Assembly (NCBI RefSeq): GCF_044904605.1
Contig: NZ_JADIKI010000022.1
Location: 806,001-870,000, forward strand
Direction of reading: 5' to 3'
Length of the DNA: 64,000 bases
From: Dyella_B humi
GTDB lineage: Bacteria; Pseudomonadota; Gammaproteobacteria; Xanthomonadales; Rhodanobacteraceae
The stretch's first letter is position 1, and each line of letters starts with the position of its first letter. A program made the translations under genes and the position numbers. This document shows positions 50,300 to 58,988 of the stretch, one piece after another. The notes under the pieces were generated by a model, which saw nothing but the letters and a program-made list of their open reading frames with translations, searched no databases and was not told the DNA's origin.

Positions 50300-53200
50300 A
50301 GTTCTTCCAACGCTTATGGAAGACGGAAGATCGCCGCGTACAAATCGGTCGCGATAACAACGGCATTGTTATCACAGGCGACAATGCCAATATCGACCTT
50401 GTGTTCGTCGATGCGAGAGCGGCAGACACGGATGCTCGTAGGGTGAGAACCAGGCAACTCACCATTGATGAACTTCGCTTGTTAGCTATAAAGTTGATCG
50501 AAGTCGGGAAGCCCCCATCACTCATTCCATTGTTCCCTGGGGCAGCAGCCTCTTCATTTGCGGCATTAGATCGGTTATCCAAAATACGCCGGACTGTTAG
50601 TGGAGAGGGCAACGGCAATAATGCCGTGCCACTTTTGGATTTGTCGATTTCCGAAGAACGCCATCATTTGATCACGGCGCTGCCTGGAAGTGGGAAAACC
50701 TATGCTCTTTGGCAACTCGCTACAGACTTGCTTGAATCACAGTCAATAGTTCCGCTGTTCTTACCCATTAGCGGAGCGAAGACATGGTCAGATGTAGAAG
50801 CGCAGATATCGGAAGTCGATTCAACTATTGACGTCCTAACACTGCTTCAAGATGAGCGGGTCATCGTTCTGCTTGACGGATGGTCCCAATTCGCTGTTGG
50901 GGACGTCACCAGAGAACGGTCGCGTGCCTTACGAGTTCTGGGCGGTCGCAGGGTCATCGCGAATGGGCGACTTGCGGGGGCGTTAGACGCCGGATTTCGC
51001 ATGTGGTCATTGGATAAGCTCTCAAATGCATGGGTCTCCGAGACTGTGTTACTTGCGTTTCCGTCAGAGTCGGCGCCTCCCGCCCCGCTGTTCGACTTAC
51101 TGTGCATACCTCTGGCGTTAGCTCTTTATGTGTTGCTCGGAGGGAAATTGGCGACACGAGGTCAGTTGTTGTCGAAGTTGCACGACTCCCTATCGGAAGG
51201 ATTTCCCGACGCGTTTCGTGACGTTCTTTCCAGAGCTGCTGCTCGTATAAAGTTATCAAAACGAGGAGACCAGTACTCGGCCTTCGAAAATGAGGTACGG
51301 GAGCAAGCGAGGCCAGGTGGGGTAGAGAATCCGACTAAGCTTCTTGATCAGCTCGGTACTATTGTTGATCGCGCGGATCGCGTGCTGCCGATTCATGATC
51401 TCTATTGGAGTTGGTTGGTCGGCGTCGGTTTACTTTTGGATGATCCAAGGCCAGGGGCGCTACAAGATCTGACCACCCGCGAAAGCTACGATCTCGCACT
51501 TCAGTCGGGTGCTCATGTTAGGTTACCAATTACTAACGCTGTGACTGACGTTGATATAGTGCTGGCGGCAACATTTGCGACCGCCTACAACGCTTCGTCA
51601 GAGCGACATGTAGACATTGAACGCAGTTTGGCTTCGATGTTCTCAGATGAGCGGCTGCCGGTTAAATGTCGCGCTGCCCAGGCTGCATTTAAATTTGGGC
51701 GTGTCCAGGAGTTGCGGCAGGCGTTTGGCGTCGTCTCAGAATTGGCATTGTCGAAAGTCCCTGCCCACCAGCTGATGCAGGCAATTGATCCGAACATCTT
51801 GGCTCCGCACCAGGTGATCGCGAGCCAATGCCTCGGCAAAGAAGGTTCAGAGCTTTTAGTCGATGTGATTGCAGATCGTGGTGGTCCCGAATGGGTTGGC
51901 TGGTTGGAGCGGGCTGCAACCTCGCAGATGCTTCCCTTTGCTGATGCTGCGGCCGCAGCCATGGCATGTACGGGGAAAATGCCAGACTGGGTTCGGCCGC
52001 GAATGTCCGAGGTTATTGGTGAACACGGTTCGTTGCTGAGACCGATCATAAAGAGGGGTAACAACGTTGAGGTCGCGCGTTGGCTTGCCGAGCACTATCA
52101 AGAGTTCGTAGTTCCGACGTCCGGCCTCTGGTTCCGACTCAACGAGGTCTTAGTTTCATGCAGAGATGAGTCAGTCATTCAGTTGATCTTCCAGCGATTC
52201 TCGGACTGGTCTGCATACGCCCAAGAGACAGTTGCATACGCAATCGTGAAATTTGGAGAAAGCTGGTTAGCGAGATTTCAAGAAAAGGTCTTCGCCGGCG
52301 GCGACATACATCACCTTCATGAATTAAAGAAGTTCATATCGCGCGGCATTTCTGAGAAAACTGCGTGTCAGTGGGTAGAAAATGGTCCAGTGGAGCTGGG
52401 GTGGCGCACGTTAATAGCCCTTCGGGGTCATGAGGTCGTTACTGAGCTAACCGAGCTTCTACCGTCGTCGTTCGACGGTGTTCTATCTTCGGAAATCTTA
52501 AACGCCCTAAAGTTTGTGGAACGCCCGCCTGCCTCAGTAGCTTCTGAGCTTGTTAAACGAGTTCGGGGCGTCATTTCTCCGAAAGTGATGCAGGATATCA
52601 TCATAGTTCTTGGGCATTTGGACCCGCGGACGATAATGACTGAGCTCGGGATTGTGACGGCTTGGTTGCCAGACTTACCTATCTATCATGTCAATCAATT
52701 CGTTAAGGTACTGAACAAATGGGAGCGGGATTTCGGATTTTTCCTCAAGATAAAACTTGAGGGTTTTGAGTCGACGGTTGCCGACTGGTTATTGCGGGAT
52801 CGACTCCGCAGCCACGGTCACGACGTCTTCTTTAAGCAGCTTGTGATGTCAGATCTATCACTAGCCATTCAATTGTTGCTTGCCGGTCACTGGCAGGACG
52901 ATGCGAGTGTTAAGGACGTTGTGTCGCACTTGACGGCGGTAGCGGTCTCGTACGACGAGAAGCTGTTTAACTGGCTGCTCAGCAAGGGCGAATTCGCACA
53001 AAAAATTCCATTTGTTTTTGCAAAATCAATTGATAGCGTACCTGAAGCCGCATTGAAATCTGCGCTTGCTGTGTCCGATATCAACTTCAGGAGTCTGGTG
53101 AGTTGGATAGGCTCGAGGCCTTCTGCAGTTCATCTTGAGCTGCATCGTGAAGTTCTTAGGAAAGCCATGGGTACGACATTGGATCTCTATCTATATCGAG

Positions 53201-53361
53201 ATTTGGCGAAGGTTCTCCAGGTTCATTCCAGGATTGTGCTGCTGGACTTACTGAGTACCGAAATTCCGGCTCCCGATGAAAAGGCAATGTGGCTTATTCG
53301 CGAGATAGAGCTGACCCGTTCAGAGCTCTTGATTGATGAAAGCGGAAAATGGTTGGGATAG
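50296..53361 (+). CDS. STAND (NACHT-like) NTPase with helical-repeat C-terminus; candidate defence sensor
   Basis: The product has 1021 residues. Residues 12-31 carry DRRV-QI-GRDN-N-GIV-I-TGD-N-A, matching the upstream membrane protein. Walker A is ALPGSGKT (128-135, Ala in place of the first Gly). Walker B is RVIVLLDG (188-195, Asp194), and a sensor-1-like RRVIANGR ends at Arg225. A winged-helix-like segment (PLFDLLCIPLALALYVLLGG) follows near 265-285. From about residue 450 to the end the protein is helical, with HEAT/ARM-like repeats (HQVIASQCLGKEGSELLVDV, RGGPEWVGWLERAATS), the usual sensor part of NLR-like proteins. Codon use is AT-richer than in flanking genes. Sensor function and antiphage role are inferred from architecture. 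Confidence 0.85.
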   Translation: MKFFQRLWKTEDRRVQIGRDNNGIVITGDNANIDLVFVDARAADTDARRVRTRQLTIDELRLLAIKLIEVGKPPSLIPLFPGAAASSFAALDRLSKIRRTVSGEGNGNNAVPLLDLSISEERHHLITALPGSGKTYALWQLATDLLESQSIVPLFLPISGAKTWSDVEAQISEVDSTIDVLTLLQDERVIVLLDGWSQFAVGDVTRERSRALRVLGGRRVIANGRLAGALDAGFRMWSLDKLSNAWVSETVLLAFPSESAPPAPLFDLLCIPLALALYVLLGGKLATRGQLLSKLHDSLSEGFPDAFRDVLSRAAARIKLSKRGDQYSAFENEVREQARPGGVENPTKLLDQLGTIVDRADRVLPIHDLYWSWLVGVGLLLDDPRPGALQDLTTRESYDLALQSGAHVRLPITNAVTDVDIVLAATFATAYNASSERHVDIERSLASMFSDERLPVKCRAAQAAFKFGRVQELRQAFGVVSELALSKVPAHQLMQAIDPNILAPHQVIASQCLGKEGSELLVDVIADRGGPEWVGWLERAATSQMLPFADAAAAAMACTGKMPDWVRPRMSEVIGEHGSLLRPIIKRGNNVEVARWLAEHYQEFVVPTSGLWFRLNEVLVSCRDESVIQLIFQRFSDWSAYAQETVAYAIVKFGESWLARFQEKVFAGGDIHHLHELKKFISRGISEKTACQWVENGPVELGWRTLIALRGHEVVTELTELLPSSFDGVLSSEILNALKFVERPPASVASELVKRVRGVISPKVMQDIIIVLGHLDPRTIMTELGIVTAWLPDLPIYHVNQFVKVLNKWERDFGFFLKIKLEGFESTVADWLLRDRLRSHGHDVFFKQLVMSDLSLAIQLLLAGHWQDDASVKDVVSHLTAVAVSYDEKLFNWLLSKGEFAQKIPFVFAKSIDSVPEAALKSALAVSDINFRSLVSWIGSRPSAVHLELHREVLRKAMGTTLDLYLYRDLAKVLQVHSRIVLLDLLSTEIPAPDEKAMWLIREIELTRSELLIDESGKWLG

Positions 53362-53436
53362 TGGTCCACATGTGCACTACCCCCAAAATTGGATGACAAC
53401 TAGGGATATTGGAGTCATCCAGATGGCACTTGATCA

Positions 53437-53465
53437 TAAAAAAAACCGCGCTATGGCGCGGTTTC
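53437..53465 (-). terminator. Terminator of tRNA-Ala
   Basis: On the minus strand CCGCGC and GCGCGG pair around CATA, then eight T follow. It lies 34 bases beyond the tRNA 3' end and close to the 3' end of the STAND gene, whose transcript it also faces. Confidence 0.88.
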
Positions 53466-53498
53466 TGAGACATCAAGTGATATTGCGGGATATTGAAT

Positions 53499-53574
53499 TG
53501 GTGGAGCGGAGGAGGATCGAACTCCCGACCTCTGCATTGCGAACGCAGCGCTCTCCCAGCTGAGCTACCGCCCC
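53499..53574 (-). tRNA. tRNA-Ala(CGC)
   Basis: A 76-base cloverleaf with encoded CCA. The acceptor GGGGCGG pairs with CCGCTCC, the anticodon loop TTCGCAA gives CGC (codon GCG), and the T loop is TTCGATC. I found no second copy of its 3' end to the left of the STAND module. Confidence 0.96.
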
Positions 53575-53627
53575 ACGCGAGCTGCAAATGGTAGCAGCGG
53601 GCGGGGGAGTGAGCCAAGTCCTTGGCG

Positions 53628-54743
53628 TCAGTCGGGCAGCAGGCTGGTAAGGCGGTCGAAAAGCACCGCGCGGCGCCAGCCTTCCAGGGCCTCCGGCCAT
53701 TGGGCCGTTACTACGAATTCCTCCAGCACGCGGCGCGAGCAGAGCAGGCCGGGGGGCAGGTCGAGATCGGCGGCCAGGGTGTCTACGCTTTGCTTCATCG
53801 TGGCCAGGGTCTGCTTGGCCTTGCCTTGCGGATACGCGGGAATGGGGTTGGTGACGGCGACTTCCTCGTCTGTTACGGCGGGTCGCAGCAGGTCGAACAG
53901 CTCGGCGCGTTGCGGGGAGCGCAGCGCGCGCTGGCCGGCGCTGCGGCGGTCCAGGTCGTCCTGATCGCGCGGGGGGTGCTGGGCGATGCTGAGTACAAGG
54001 GCATCTTCCAACAGCCACGGGCGCGGCTTGTCGAGCAGACGCGCGGTGACGTCGCGCCATAGCAGGATTCGCCGTAGCAGCGCTTGCTGTTCGCGCGGCC
54101 ATTCGGCGGCGCCCCGATACGTCAGCTGCGGTTGCGGATCGCCTTCGCGCGGGCAGCTTTTGCGCTTAAGCCGTTCGCAATCTTCCGCATGCCATGCTGT
54201 GCGACCGCGTTGCGCCAGGCGCTCGGCGAGATGGCGGTGGATGATCTCCAGGTAGACCACGTCTAACGTGGCGTAGTCGCGCTGCGAAGCGGTGAGCGGA
54301 CGCTGCAGCCAGTCGGAGCGCGTTTCGCCTTTGTCCAGTTCCACGCCGACTAGTTCCGCCACCAGCGCGCGATAGCTCAGTCCCAGGCCCATGCCGAGGA
54401 AGGCCGCGGCGATCTGTGTGTCGAACAGCACGCGTGGGCCTTCCGGCAGCCAGGGCGACAGCGTTTCCAGATCTTCACTGGCGCTGTGCATCAGCGTGAT
54501 CACGTTCGCGCTATCGAGTGGCCGCAGCGCGTTGCCGATGTCGAACGCAAGCGGGTCGACCAATGCGTAGCGCCCGTTCGACTCCAACTGCAGCAGGGCC
54601 AATTGCGGGTAGAAGGTATTGCGACGCATGAACTCGGTGTCGAGGCCGAGCACGGCGCCGGTCGACAGCTCGGCCAGCCACTGTTCAAGTTCGCTACGTT
54701 GTTCGATCCAATCTGCCTTGGGCGGCGGTGATGGCAGGGGCAT
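53628..54743 (-). CDS. rnd: Ribonuclease D
   Basis: The product has 371 residues. The DEDD 3'-5' exonuclease domain starts with VLGLDTEFMR (Asp35, Glu37), continues with LMHSASEDLETL and closes with the Tyr/Asp motif QRDYATLDVVYL. One or two HRDC domains follow (REQQALLRRILLWRDVTARL, RNA-binding). It trims tRNA and other RNA 3' ends. The ATG at 54743 (MPLPSPPP) gives the family length; a start further up has no support. It lies just upstream of tRNA-Ala on the same strand. Confidence 0.94.
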   Translation of the reverse strand: MPLPSPPPKADWIEQRSELEQWLAELSTGAVLGLDTEFMRRNTFYPQLALLQLESNGRYALVDPLAFDIGNALRPLDSANVITLMHSASEDLETLSPWLPEGPRVLFDTQIAAAFLGMGLGLSYRALVAELVGVELDKGETRSDWLQRPLTASQRDYATLDVVYLEIIHRHLAERLAQRGRTAWHAEDCERLKRKSCPREGDPQPQLTYRGAAEWPREQQALLRRILLWRDVTARLLDKPRPWLLEDALVLSIAQHPPRDQDDLDRRSAGQRALRSPQRAELFDLLRPAVTDEEVAVTNPIPAYPQGKAKQTLATMKQSVDTLAADLDLPPGLLCSRRVLEEFVVTAQWPEALEGWRRAVLFDRLTSLLPD

Positions 54744-54850
54744 GTACGTTCCTTCTAGATCACGGAACACGCGATTCGCGATTGCTCCGTCATCGGTGGT
54801 GCCATATGGTAAGCAGCGAACCATAGCAGGCCAGCCACGGAACGCCCACC

Positions 54851-56800
54851 ATGCCGAGCAAGGAAACCGTACAACGCCAGCGCGCATTCGGTGGGGCGCT
54901 TGGTGTGCTCGTGCTGGCTTTCGGGCTTACCTATCACTTTTTTCCTGAGATTTTTCACGTCAGCCCCGAAGAGGTGGCCAACCCCAGTACGCCTCACGTG
55001 GGTCGCACGTCGCCGGCGGTGCCGGTTCGCCCGAGCAACGCGGTACCTTCCGCGCAGGACGAAATCTATGCCGGCCCACCGTTGACGCTGGCGCCTACCG
55101 CGGTGATCGCCGCGCGCTTGGCACGCAAGCCGGTGCAACTGCCCGAACAAATGAGCGCCGATCCGCCCGAAGTGAAGGCGCTGCTCGAGCGCGCCGACAA
55201 GGCCTATCAGGCCGGACACATTGCCGGTGACAAGAACAGTGCCGCGGCGCTCTACCAGGAGGCGCTCAAGCTCAAACCGGACAGCCGCGCCGCCGGGCAG
55301 GGCCTGGACCAGGTGCGCACGCACCTGATCGCGCAGATCACGCAGGACATTGCCGTGGGGGATTCCGAGTCGGCGGGTGGACTGTTGGATAACCTCAAGG
55401 CACTGCCCAACACGGCGAACGACGTTGCACCACTCGAAGCCAACATGAAGACGTTGCTGCAGGTGCGGCCGATGCTGGCGCAGGCTGCAGCCATGCTGCA
55501 GCAAGGCAAGGTAGACAAGCCTGCCGACAACAATGCACTGGATCTGTATCGTCAGGTGCAGAAGCTGGATCCGCAAAACCCCGTGGCGGCACAGGGCGTT
55601 CTGCAGGTACAGCGCATGGTGCTTGATCGTGCGCTGGCCGCGGTGGCGCAAAACGATTTTGCCGGCGCCGAGCAATCGATGACCGAAGCTACGCCGATCC
55701 AACCCGATTCGCCGCAACTGCGCGACGTGCGCAACCAGATCGACAACATCCGTCAGCAGCGCGCCGCCAACGTGCTGGCGCAGGCGCGTTCGGCGCTGGA
55801 TGCGGGCAACATCGATCTGGCCAAGCAACTGGCCGGGCAGGCGCAATCGATCAGCCCGCAACTTGCCGGCCTAGACGAATTCGAAGTACGCCTCACCAAC
55901 GCGCGCCTCTACGCCAGTTTCAAGCCGGGTCAGGTGTTCACCGACCGCTACGTGGACATGAACGGCCAGTCGCCCACCATGGTGGTGGTACCCACCGGCA
56001 AATACATGATGGGTGCGCCGGACGATGAGCCCGGTCGCAGCGATTCGCAAACGCCGCAACATGAAGTCGTCATCAGCAAGGGCTATGCGCTCTCGCAGAC
56101 GGACATCACCGTGGGCCAGTTCCGCGACTTCGTACGCGCCAGCGGCTACAAGCCTGAATCCGTCACGCAAGGTGGCGCCAGCGTGTACGACGAACGCACC
56201 GGCGTGATGCGTGACGTATCCAACGCCACTTGGGAAGACGACTACGCCGGCCATGCCGCCACGGACAACCTGCCGGTCGTGAATATCTCTTGGAGCGACG
56301 CACGCGCCTACGTGCAATGGCTGAGTCAGCGCACCGGTAAGAAATATCGCCTGCCCAGTGAAGCGGAATTCGAATACGCGCTGCGCGCCGGCAGCACCAC
56401 GCGTTACTGGTGGGGCAACGGCATACCGAAGACGAAGGTGGAAAACCTCACCGGCTCGGCCGATCGCTCGCCCAGCGGCCGACGTTGGAGCCACGCGTTC
56501 CAGGGTTACGGCGATGGCTATTGGGGCCCGGCGCCGGTGATGAGCTTCGCGCCGAACGCCTTCGGCCTCTACGACACGGACGGCAACGTGTCGGAGTGGA
56601 TGGAAGATTGCTGGCACGATAACTACGTGCGCGCGCCGGTGGATGGCGGCGCATGGGTCAACCCTGGCTGCGGCACGCGCGTGATACGCGGCGGCTCGTG
56701 GGGGAGTTCGCCGGAGCAGGCAAATTCGGCGTATCGACAGGGCGCCGATGCGAGTGTTCGCAGCGGACGTGTGGGGTTTCGGATTGTGCGGGAGTTGTAG
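54851..56800 (+). CDS. Membrane-anchored TPR-like protein with C-terminal FGE/SUMF-fold domain
   Basis: The product has 649 residues. A membrane helix lies at about residues 13-34 (FGGALGVLVLAFGLTYHF). A helical TPR-like region covers about 95-350 (repeated A-x-x-L-Y-Q-E-A-L-K-L-K and VLQVQRMVLDRALAAVAQND). The C-terminal FGE fold covers about 370-649 (FTDRYVDMNGQSPTMVVVPT, NLPVVNISWSDARAYVQWLS, RVIRGGSWGSSPEQANSAYR). The Cys pair that formylglycine-generating enzymes place in the RGGS region is missing, so it is not a sulfatase-maturing oxidase. It likely acts as a periplasmic binding or scaffold protein. Confidence 0.85.
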   Translation: MPSKETVQRQRAFGGALGVLVLAFGLTYHFFPEIFHVSPEEVANPSTPHVGRTSPAVPVRPSNAVPSAQDEIYAGPPLTLAPTAVIAARLARKPVQLPEQMSADPPEVKALLERADKAYQAGHIAGDKNSAAALYQEALKLKPDSRAAGQGLDQVRTHLIAQITQDIAVGDSESAGGLLDNLKALPNTANDVAPLEANMKTLLQVRPMLAQAAAMLQQGKVDKPADNNALDLYRQVQKLDPQNPVAAQGVLQVQRMVLDRALAAVAQNDFAGAEQSMTEATPIQPDSPQLRDVRNQIDNIRQQRAANVLAQARSALDAGNIDLAKQLAGQAQSISPQLAGLDEFEVRLTNARLYASFKPGQVFTDRYVDMNGQSPTMVVVPTGKYMMGAPDDEPGRSDSQTPQHEVVISKGYALSQTDITVGQFRDFVRASGYKPESVTQGGASVYDERTGVMRDVSNATWEDDYAGHAATDNLPVVNISWSDARAYVQWLSQRTGKKYRLPSEAEFEYALRAGSTTRYWWGNGIPKTKVENLTGSADRSPSGRRWSHAFQGYGDGYWGPAPVMSFAPNAFGLYDTDGNVSEWMEDCWHDNYVRAPVDGGAWVNPGCGTRVIRGGSWGSSPEQANSAYRQGADASVRSGRVGFRIVREL

Positions 56801-56832
56801 TTCGCGCACCTATCTGGGTTTCAAGGCGCTCG

Positions 56833-57798
56833 CTAGTTGGATGACGGCAACGGCGCACCCCATTGCGCGCTCACATCGCCACCAAGCCGCCATTCGTTGA
56901 AAGGCCGGCGTGGCGCGATCAAGGCGGGAAAACGCGGATCCCTGGTACGGGCGTAATAGGGCTCCATCCACGCCAGTTCGTCCTGAAACGTCCATGGGAA
57001 CAGGTCCTGCTTAATGGGCGTGATCTTCGCAAAGCTGGCGGGATTGCGAACCGCTTCGATCACCAGGTTCGCCAGACGCGCGATGGCATGGTCATTTTCT
57101 CGATAGAGATCGATGTTGCGCCGCTGTACAAGCTCCGCCGTGAACACCAGCGGCAACAGTGCAAAGGTGTGATAGTGCAGGGCGCGGTTGCCACGCTTCA
57201 CTTCCCGCGCCAGTGCACCGTTCGGGCCGATATCGTGAATGCCTTCGCGCGCCCGTATCAGCCCCGAGTCGACGAGTTGCGGTTGGTTAGTCACAGTGCC
57301 GATCGCAACCAGGTTCAAGCCCGCCCAGTAGACGAGATTGTTGTGTAGGTGGTTGATGGCATTCGCGTCGCGCGTCGCGATGGCGATGCGCTGCAGCCAC
57401 GGATCGATCACCGTGAATTTATCGGCGTTAGCCGTTCTCACCGCACTCGGCATGCGTAGGATCACCATCGCAAAATCAGTGCCCGCCCAGGATCGCTCGT
57501 AATAGCCCTGGTAACCGGAAATCGGCCCCATCAGCGCATCGGCGCTGGCCCATCCATGCAGAAGATCGACCGCGCAGGACCAATCACCGTTCTCAGCCGA
57601 TTTATTGAGCTTGGCAATAAAGCCGCGCATCGGCTGCACGGCACGCGCATAACCGGATGCGTCGTCATAGAAGCCGGGTGGGTCGATCGTTTTCACCGGA
57701 GCGGGCACTTCGCATGCGCTTGCGGTGCGACCTACACCTGAGAACAAGCCTGTTGCAAGCAAAAACACGACAAGGATCGGGTGTGCCCAGCGATGCAT
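56833..57798 (-). CDS. PL5 alginate lyase-like protein with altered catalytic His
   Basis: The product has 321 residues with a signal peptide (to about residue 29). It aligns with AlgL along its length: DPPGFYDD, DLLHGWASADAL, the NNxxYW motif, EVKRGNRALHYHTFALLPL, LYRENDHAIARLA, and ELAWMEPYYARTRDP...RPFNEWRLGGDVS at the end. In AlgL the motif is NNHSYW with a catalytic His; here it is N153-N154-L155-V156-Y157-W158. The conserved Arg205 and Tyr209 (RALHYH) remain. The ATG at 57798 has AAGGAG upstream; a GTG at 57804 is less likely. No alginate biosynthesis genes are nearby. Confidence 0.87.
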   Translation of the reverse strand: MHRWAHPILVVFLLATGLFSGVGRTASACEVPAPVKTIDPPGFYDDASGYARAVQPMRGFIAKLNKSAENGDWSCAVDLLHGWASADALMGPISGYQGYYERSWAGTDFAMVILRMPSAVRTANADKFTVIDPWLQRIAIATRDANAINHLHNNLVYWAGLNLVAIGTVTNQPQLVDSGLIRAREGIHDIGPNGALAREVKRGNRALHYHTFALLPLVFTAELVQRRNIDLYRENDHAIARLANLVIEAVRNPASFAKITPIKQDLFPWTFQDELAWMEPYYARTRDPRFPALIAPRRPFNEWRLGGDVSAQWGAPLPSSN

Positions 57799-58017
57799 AT
57801 TCACTCCTTTGACGGCGGTTTGTTTGAAGCACTGTGTACAGATGGGTCAGAAATCGCCAGTGCCCGCAAGACTATTGAAGCCAAGCGAGCCTATCGCCCA
57901 ACTGTTGCAGTTAGACGGCTAAAGCATGCTGGCTTTCATAAGCAACGTCAGGAGAAAAGCGGCCCAAGCATCGCGATGCCCAGGTTGTCGGCATAGGCTT
58001 GCCCGAGACCTCGGCAA

Positions 58018-58884
58018 CTATCCGAAATGCTCGATCAGCAGTTCGGTGAGGACTCGAACCTTTCGCGCAGGGTGCGATCCTGGTGGACGGACGACAAACA
58101 TGCCGGCCGTCGGCGGAGGGTAGCGCGTCATCAAAGAAACGAGGGCACCGGATGCCAAATAGGATTCAACGAGGAAAGCCGGAAGCCAGGCGATGCCCAG
58201 TCCCGCTGCGGCGGCGGCGGCGAGAGCTATGCCGCTGTCGGACTTGAAGCGCCCCTGCGGATGAACGGAGATCGTTTTGTCGCCATCCGTGAATTGCCAA
58301 GTTTCCGTACCTTGCATGAGCGCCTGATGGGATAGAAGTTCTTCTGGCTTCTCTGGAGCCCCGTACGTTTTGATATAGCTCGGGCTTGCAACCAGCTTTC
58401 CGTGGATGGGGCCGATACGCCGCGCAATCAGGTTCGAATCGCTGAGATAGCCGACTCGTATCGCGCAGTCGAAACCTTCTCCGACTATGTCGACAAACCG
58501 GTCGCTGTAGCACGTGTGGATGTGAAGCTGTGGATAGCGCTGCGCGAGTTCTGCAAACACGGGCGCTAAATTCGTCGGGCCGAAGGAAAGTGGTGCTGCG
58601 ATCCGCAAACGTCCACGGAGGTCGCCAGCAGGGAGAATCGTCTCGCGCGCGATATCGATCTCGGCGCAAACCCGAGCAGCGTGGTCGCGGAACGTGACGC
58701 CGGCCTCTGTCAGCGCGGCGCCACGTGTGGTTCGTGAGAGGAGCTGGATACCAAGGTCCGCTTCAAGCCGGAACAGCCGCCGGCTGACGATGGATTTGGA
58801 GACGCCAAGACGCCGGGCGGCCGATGAGACGCCACCCGCATCAGCCACTTCGACAAACGTTTGCAGGTCTTCAATGTCCAGCAT
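58018..58884 (-). CDS. LysR family transcriptional regulator
   Basis: The product has 288 residues. The winged helix-turn-helix is at residues 1-60 (DLQTFVEVADAGGVSSAARR, GVSKSIVSRRLFRLEADLG) and a LysR substrate-binding domain follows (RGRLRIAAPLSFG, DFVDIVGEGFDCAIRVG-like). It belongs to the CrgA/AaeR-like group that often controls a divergent oxidoreductase. It diverges from the SDR gene 104 bases away and is its probable regulator. Confidence 0.9.
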   Translation of the reverse strand: MLDIEDLQTFVEVADAGGVSSAARRLGVSKSIVSRRLFRLEADLGIQLLSRTTRGAALTEAGVTFRDHAARVCAEIDIARETILPAGDLRGRLRIAAPLSFGPTNLAPVFAELAQRYPQLHIHTCYSDRFVDIVGEGFDCAIRVGYLSDSNLIARRIGPIHGKLVASPSYIKTYGAPEKPEELLSHQALMQGTETWQFTDGDKTISVHPQGRFKSDSGIALAAAAAAGLGIAWLPAFLVESYLASGALVSLMTRYPPPTAGMFVVRPPGSHPARKVRVLTELLIEHFG

Positions 58885-58988
58885 TTAGCGTTCCACTTTC
58901 AGCGACACGGTTTGTCAAAATTTGAGGCTACCACGCCGCATATGGGAACGGCATCCTTGCTTCAAGACCATTTGAAAAGAGGCGTGTG

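Noticed and set aside
49979..53361. The shared motif as a recent DNA duplication between the two genes
   Set aside because: Eleven of 15 identical residues use different codons, so the DNA has diverged while the peptide has not.
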